Source: Mycobacterium heidelbergense
GTDB lineage: Bacteria; Actinomycetota; Actinomycetes; Mycobacteriales; Mycobacteriaceae
Reading direction: 5' to 3'
DNA length: 64,000 bases
Assembly: GCF_010730745.1 (NCBI RefSeq)
Contig: NZ_AP022615.1
Coordinates: forward strand, 4,898,001-4,962,000
The notes below the pieces were generated by a model that was not told the origin of the DNA, searched no databases, and saw only the letters and a list, made by a program, of their open reading frames with translations. Position numbers and translations under genes: made by a program. Shown here one piece after another: positions 62,881 through 64,000 of the stretch. Within the stretch, counting starts at the first letter, position 1; every line of letters starts with the position of its first letter.

Positions 62881-62997
62881 GGCGGTAGGAAAGCCTCTGA
62901 ACAGCGGATTTACTGTCAAGATCACGGGAGGATCACGGTCACCATCGGGATCTTGATTAGCCCACGCGAGTAGAGCCTTGATTGTAGGGTGGGTTGG
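62881..62997 (+). other. Intergenic region before mmpL with 8-bp inverted repeat
   Basis: TCAAGATC (62916-62923) and GATCTTGA (62949-62956) are exact complements 25 bp apart. It could be an operator or hairpin; otherwise nothing is recognised. Confidence 0.3.
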
Positions 62998-64000
62998 GTG
63001 TCGAGCCGGATAGGCACAGGCGAGGCAGCCAAGCCTGGGGGAATCTTCGACCGCATCGGTGATGTCGTCGTGCGGTGGCCGCTGCTCGTCATCGCCTGCT
63101 GGATCGCGTTCGCGGCCACCCTGGCGCTGGCCTTTCCCCCGCTGATGGAAGAGGCCAGCAAGCGCGAACAGAAGCCCCTGCCGGACGACGCCCCGACGAT
63201 GATCGTCAATCAGGAAATGGCCAGGGCCTTCGCCACTCCGGGCAACGACTCCGCGGCGCACAAAGGCCCCGGCGACTCCAAAAAAGCCGGGGACCCCGAC
63301 GCGGGCGGCGCCAACCCGCTGGGTGGTGGCGGCTCGCTCCTGATGATCCTGCTGACCGATGAGAACGGCATTTCACCCGCCGACGAGGACGTCTACCGCA
63401 AGCTGGTGGACAAGCTGCACCAGGACACGCAGGACAAGTTGACGGTGCAGGACTTCCTCAGCACCCCGCAGATGCGCGAAGTCCTGGCGAGCAAGGACGG
63501 CAAGGCCTTCATCCTGCCGGTCTCTTTCCCCGGTGCGGCCACCTCGCCCACGACGGTCGCGGGATACAAACACGTCAAGGAGGTCGCCAAAGAGGTCACC
63601 GCGGGGACCTCGCTGACCGCCAACGTCAGCGGACCGTTGGCGACCATCGCCGACGCCACCGAAATGGCGCAGGAAGACGCGCATTTCATTGAGATCGGCA
63701 CCGTGCTCAGCGTCCTGATCATTCTCTTCATCATCTATCGCAACGTGGTCACCATGTTGGTGCCGCTGCTCAACATCGGCGCATCCATCGGAACGTCGCA
63801 GGGCGTGTTGTCCGGGCTGTCCCAGGTCGGCCTGCCGGTGAACTTGCAGAGCGTCGTCCTGATGAGTGCGGTCATGATCGGAGCGGGAACGGACTACGCC
63901 GTCTTCCTGATCAGCCGCTATCACGACTACGTGCGGCACGGCCAGGACTCCGACCGAGCGGTCAAGATGGCGTTGATGTCGATCGGCAAGGTCATTGGCG
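62998..64000 (+). CDS. MmpL-family transporter, 3' end cut off
   Basis: The first 334 codons of an RND lipid exporter; the frame is open at the window edge. GTG start (SSRIGTGEAAKPGGIFDRIGDVVVRWPLL) after a GGGTGGG run. There is one transmembrane helix near residues 27-45, a periplasmic loop with a low-complexity insert (GDPDAGGANPLGGGG), then helices from about 238 on, ending with the conserved AGTDYAVFLISRYHDY. It resembles MmpL10/MmpL12; in H37Rv mmpL12 lies at this side of the pks5 locus. It probably exports the glycolipid made by pks5, papA and the glycosyltransferase. Confidence 0.9.
   Translation, partial: MSSRIGTGEAAKPGGIFDRIGDVVVRWPLLVIACWIAFAATLALAFPPLMEEASKREQKPLPDDAPTMIVNQEMARAFATPGNDSAAHKGPGDSKKAGDPDAGGANPLGGGGSLLMILLTDENGISPADEDVYRKLVDKLHQDTQDKLTVQDFLSTPQMREVLASKDGKAFILPVSFPGAATSPTTVAGYKHVKEVAKEVTAGTSLTANVSGPLATIADATEMAQEDAHFIEIGTVLSVLIILFIIYRNVVTMLVPLLNIGASIGTSQGVLSGLSQVGLPVNLQSVVLMSAVMIGAGTDYAVFLISRYHDYVRHGQDSDRAVKMALMSIGKVIG

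Noticed and set aside
1..64000. tRNA or rRNA genes and insertion sequences
   Set aside because: No cloverleaf, rRNA segment or transposase motif was recognised by eye. A tRNA or IS scan would be needed to exclude a missed short element.

Overview
The window is about 64 kb of high-GC actinobacterial DNA from a slow-growing, non-tuberculosis Mycobacterium. The gene order follows Mycobacterium tuberculosis H37Rv from about Rv1592c down to about Rv1522c, and many products are near-identical to H37Rv proteins as I recall them. Family-level calls rest on motifs and remembered sequences; no search was run. The species cannot be fixed from the sequence.

Layout. 1-6.8 kb: 3' end of a secreted lipase (Rv1592c type), then the biotin block on the minus strand: bioA, bioF, bioD, a 2H phosphoesterase, bioB, bsaP and a DUF2567 membrane protein. 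The phiRv1 prophage that sits inside this block in H37Rv is absent. 6.8-10.6 kb: a small membrane protein, a catalytically dead NlpC/P60 protein (RipD type) with 17 pentapeptide repeats, and a membrane acyltransferase. 10.6-16.9 kb: treX-treY-treZ (glycogen to trehalose). 16.9-22.5 kb: an accessory segment with a gene-poor 1.5 kb stretch, a GjpA-like surface protein followed by two hairpins, a Mug DNA glycosylase, and a divergent MocR regulator / flavin split-barrel pair. 22.6-28.3 kb: ilvA, a deazaflavin oxidoreductase, plsB1 (frameshifted here) and fadD11. 28.4-33.3 kb: an amidohydrolase and the replicative polymerase dnaE1. 33.4-37.9 kb: an accessory TetR-mmpS-mmpL cassette with a small membrane protein. 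38-45.4 kb: two short-chain dehydrogenases, an atypical methyltransferase-like protein, an RluD-family pseudouridine synthase, lspA, ansA, dinX and a methyltransferase. 45.4-46.5 kb: a DUF559 nuclease-like gene bracketed by two 65-bp palindromic repeats that match at 63 of 65 positions. 46.5-50.2 kb: ileS with a T-box leader, and a small Rv1535-like protein. 50.7-53.1 kb: TetR, nitronate monooxygenase and an AhpD-like protein. 53.8-64 kb: pks5, a papA acyltransferase, a glycosyltransferase and the start of an mmpL, which together look like a methyl-branched acyl glycolipid assembly and export unit.

Most likely under-described items: the repeat-DUF559-repeat cassette, the long REP-like palindrome at 37.95-38.04 kb, the TetR operator/promoter architecture before mmpS, and the plsB1 frameshift. 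Many operons use overlapping stop/start codons (GTGA, ATGA, TTGA, TGATG), which implies translational coupling.
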